From Talpa occidentalis (taxonomy: Eukaryota; Chordata; Mammalia; Eulipotyphla; Talpidae): a stretch of 64,000 bases of DNA. The stretch is taken from the NCBI RefSeq assembly GCF_014898055.3, contig NW_023603184.1, positions 30,544,808-30,608,807 on the forward strand, in the 5' to 3' direction. Under the pieces are notes generated by a model. That model was not told the origin of the DNA, made no database searches, and saw only the letters and a program-made list of their open reading frames with translations. Each line of letters starts with the position of its first letter. The stretch's first letter is position 1. The position numbers and the translations under genes are program-made. Of this stretch, positions 61,722-64,000 are shown one piece after another.

Positions 61722-62852
61722 GTAAATGTGGACAGATGGGCTGCCAGCCTGACCTCAGGCAGGGGAAGGGGCATCTTCTTCCTACGGGAGTGGGGTGGGG
61801 GTGGGGGTGTGTTACCTGGTGGTGGTCTGGGAATTTTCTTTCTCTCGTTTTTGTTAGCAAACTTAACAAATTCTCTTGGGATTTTCTGCCCCATTTTCAA
61901 GCCCCAGGGAGACTATAAAAGGCAGAGGGGAGATCCAAGCAAAGGAAGAAGCGTTCTTGGGGCTTGGTAACAAGAAAAAGGCTTCCATAGCTTTGGGGGA
62001 CCGCTTGGCCCCCCAAATCAAGGAAAAGGTGAAAGCAGATACTTACAGTCCTATGCACACATACGCACAGACAGGGATGTTCACATACACTTGCTCATAG
62101 GAGATGTATAAACACACTCACAGAGTCGTAGGAACACACTCACGCCCTCCTCTCCAAGTCTCACACACAAACTTGTGGACATTTACACTCAGTCACTAAC
62201 CTCGAATATACACCCCGTGCTCGCTGATACTGTCCTTCACCCTTTCCAGGCCCCAGGCCCTGGAGGAAAAATTGGGAACTGGGCATCCACCCCCTTGGGC
62301 CCCAACAGGGTCTTTGGCCATCCAGTGTGGAGACTCCTCAGATCCTAGGGCTAAATTTGAGCCTGATGGTCTCACCCAACCCTTTACATTCTGTCTGGAA
62401 AGAAAATCCTCAGGGCTCCTTTCTGTACATTGTATGCAGTCAGCTCTTAAAGGGTCACTGGCATGTCCTAGACCTTCTGTGTGAGCACTGTTAGCACCTG
62501 GCGCTCCATGCTCTCCCCCTGCTGCTCCCATCCCACACCCCAAGGCTGAGATCCTGGCTGCAGTCATGCAGACTGTCTCAGGGAGAGAGACCCAGAGGTG
62601 TGGATTTGGCTCATTTCTGATAGCCTCTCTTCTGGGGACATGAGCAGCTGGCTTCCACCTCAGGCCCATCGGACACTAGGGGGTCAGGGGCAGGGAGCTG
62701 TGCAATAGTCCATCTCTGAGTCCCCAGAGGCTGAGACCCTAGGCTATTTTTCACCACCACCAGGCCGGCAGCAGACCCAAGGCTTGCCACTGTCTTGACT
62801 CTGGGCTGACCCCTGCCCCTTCCAGTGGCCCACCTGTGTTTCTTTTCCCCAG
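61722..62852 (+). other. INSC: INSC intron 4 (1,131 bp)
   Basis: A G-rich stretch at 61785-61830, then a 'cacaca'/'actcac'-rich patch at 62050-62190. No other feature recognised. Confidence 0.75.
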
Positions 62853-62976
62853 GTGCCTGCAGGTTGAGAATGAGCACGTCTTGAAGTCCATGAAGGCCTG
62901 CGTGAGTGAGACGCTCAGCATGCTGGGCCAGCACTTTGGGCAGCTGCTGGAGCTGGCCCTGACCCAGGAGGTGCAG
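62853..62976 (+). CDS. INSC: INSC coding exon 5
   Basis: This exon encodes the end of Arg199 and residues 200-240, starting CLQVENEHVLKSMKACVSE and ending LLELALTQEVQ. The acceptor is tttcttttccccag|g and the donor is gtgcag|gtcagt. The exon leaves in phase 0. The helices belong to the start of the armadillo-repeat domain, which in INSC fills most of the C-terminal half and carries the PAR3-binding surface. The next coding exon is not in this window: no further INSC sequence was seen up to 64000. The gene is therefore truncated by the window edge, not broken. No stop, frameshift or missing splice base was found in the five exons. Confidence 0.95.
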
Positions 62977-64000
62977 GTCAGTGCAGGTGGCAGATGGGTG
63001 TTCGTGTAGAGTCCTGGGGCTGAGGGGGTAGGCAGGGAGACTGGGTCAGGCTGGGGAAATTCTGAGGTGGACTTTTTGGGGAGACATCCTCCTCAGGCCA
63101 CCAAAATGAACTCCAGCACCAGAGAGAGTACTGTGAGAACCGAGCAGAGGCTTTCCAAGCATTTAGTGAAAATTGGATCCCAGAGAGGAAAGAGACTTAC
63201 CCAAGGTCACACAGCGTGACAGTGGTGAGGCCCAGCACCTCCCGATTGCACTCAGTATCACTCCCACTGCCCTCAGTCTGTGCTGAGTTGTTGTTCACAG
63301 TGCACACAGTGGGTCCTTAGTCCTGAAAGACTTAAGGCACCTGTAGGGAATAAGCCATTTTTGGAAGTCCTGGCAACACAGAAGAATCTAGAAAGGTCGT
63401 ATAGTCCAGGTTGTACCTCTAGTCAGACTCCAGCTTGATTCTACAGTACAAAGACAAGGTCTCTGGAGCTTGAGAGATCTATTTGATCAAGTTTCTTAAC
63501 CTTTTCACCTCATTTTCCCTCATCTATAAAGTAAAAACTTCCCCAAGAAAAAAGTGAGAGGACTAAGCAAACGATATAGAGAAGGTGCTTAGCACACAGT
63601 GTGGGTTAAATACAGGCCATTTCCCTCTCCTGCCCTTTCCTGTTTTAAAAGTTTCCCAGAAAAGCAGATTCCATAAGGTTTTCATTATGAAAGTCATTTA
63701 CATGTTATTTTTAGTTACGGGAATACTATGTTACATATTTGCCATTCTTTTCCCATCACCAAATACAAGCCTTCCACAAATAACAAATCCCTTCCCATAT
63801 CAGCTTCTCTCCAAACTCAGCCTCTCTGTCCAGCCCAGCGTGTCCTTTCTCTCCTTCCTGTGTGTTTGGCTCATTTTGCACAAGGCAAAGGCCTTCACTC
63901 AAGAGAGTGAACTCGTAACTAAGCCTCAAAAAGTGCTTCCTCTTCTCTTTCCCATACCTGGAGTTCGCTCAGCCTGTTATCCAGTACAGGTCACCAGAGG
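62977..64000 (+). other. INSC: INSC intron 5, truncated by window
   Basis: Starts gtcagt. MIR-like traces lie at 63130-63260 (antisense) and 63440-63620 (sense). The next exon is outside the window. Confidence 0.75.

Overview
This is mammalian genomic DNA: long AT-rich introns, GT-AG splice sites, old MIR, L2 and L1 remnants, and younger tRNA-derived SINEs with A-tails and target-site duplications (TSDs). No bacterial or phage operon, CRISPR array, rRNA or tRNA gene was recognised. The SINE family (head like ggcctccctggtggtgcaag, tail aataaatctt plus poly-A) does not look like primate Alu, rodent B1/B2, carnivore SINEC, ruminant Bov-tA, cetacean CHR-2 or horse ERE. A laurasiatherian, perhaps a rhinolophoid bat (Rhin-1-like SINE), is my tentative guess.

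The only protein gene I recognise is INSC (inscuteable spindle orientation adaptor protein), on the + strand. Five coding exons are resolved to the base: 13385-13480, 40704-40804, 60308-60653, 61669-61721 and 62853-62976. Their phases agree (0, then 2/1 split, 0, 2/1 split, 0), and together they encode the first 240 residues, or about 40 percent of the protein. The gene continues beyond the right edge with the rest of the armadillo-repeat region. Exon 1 carries the start of the long isoform. Exon 2 carries a second start (ATGATG at 40749) that would give a form 47 residues shorter. Exon 3 carries the LGN (GPSM2)-binding helix. INSC joins PAR3 to LGN at the cell cortex and so orients the mitotic spindle.

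Layout: 1-6095 is mostly an old minus-strand L1 with a nested SINE. 6096-13200 is the 5' flank, with a perfect CTCF-consensus match at 6546. 13200-13480 is exon 1, with a GC box and upstream ORFs. Intron 1 (27.2 kb) holds eight SINEs, a 2.4 kb L1/HAL1-like block (26.6-29.0 kb), a GC-rich open segment ending in a splice donor near 15.76 kb, and a twin-primed L1 at 32.5-33.2 kb. Intron 2 (19.5 kb) holds L1 3' ends, L2/MIR copies and two SINEs. Introns 3 and 4 are about 1 kb each, and intron 5 runs off the window.

I found no undescribed multi-gene system. The most unusual items are small structural ones: a hairpin-templated change inside one SINE, a SINE with a double A-tail that suggests 3' transduction, a twin-primed L1 later hit by a SINE, a Z-prone GT repeat 22 bp after the exon 1 donor, and candidate regulatory or alternative first-exon sequences. 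Gene identity and family assignments come from memory of the proteins and repeats; no database search was run.
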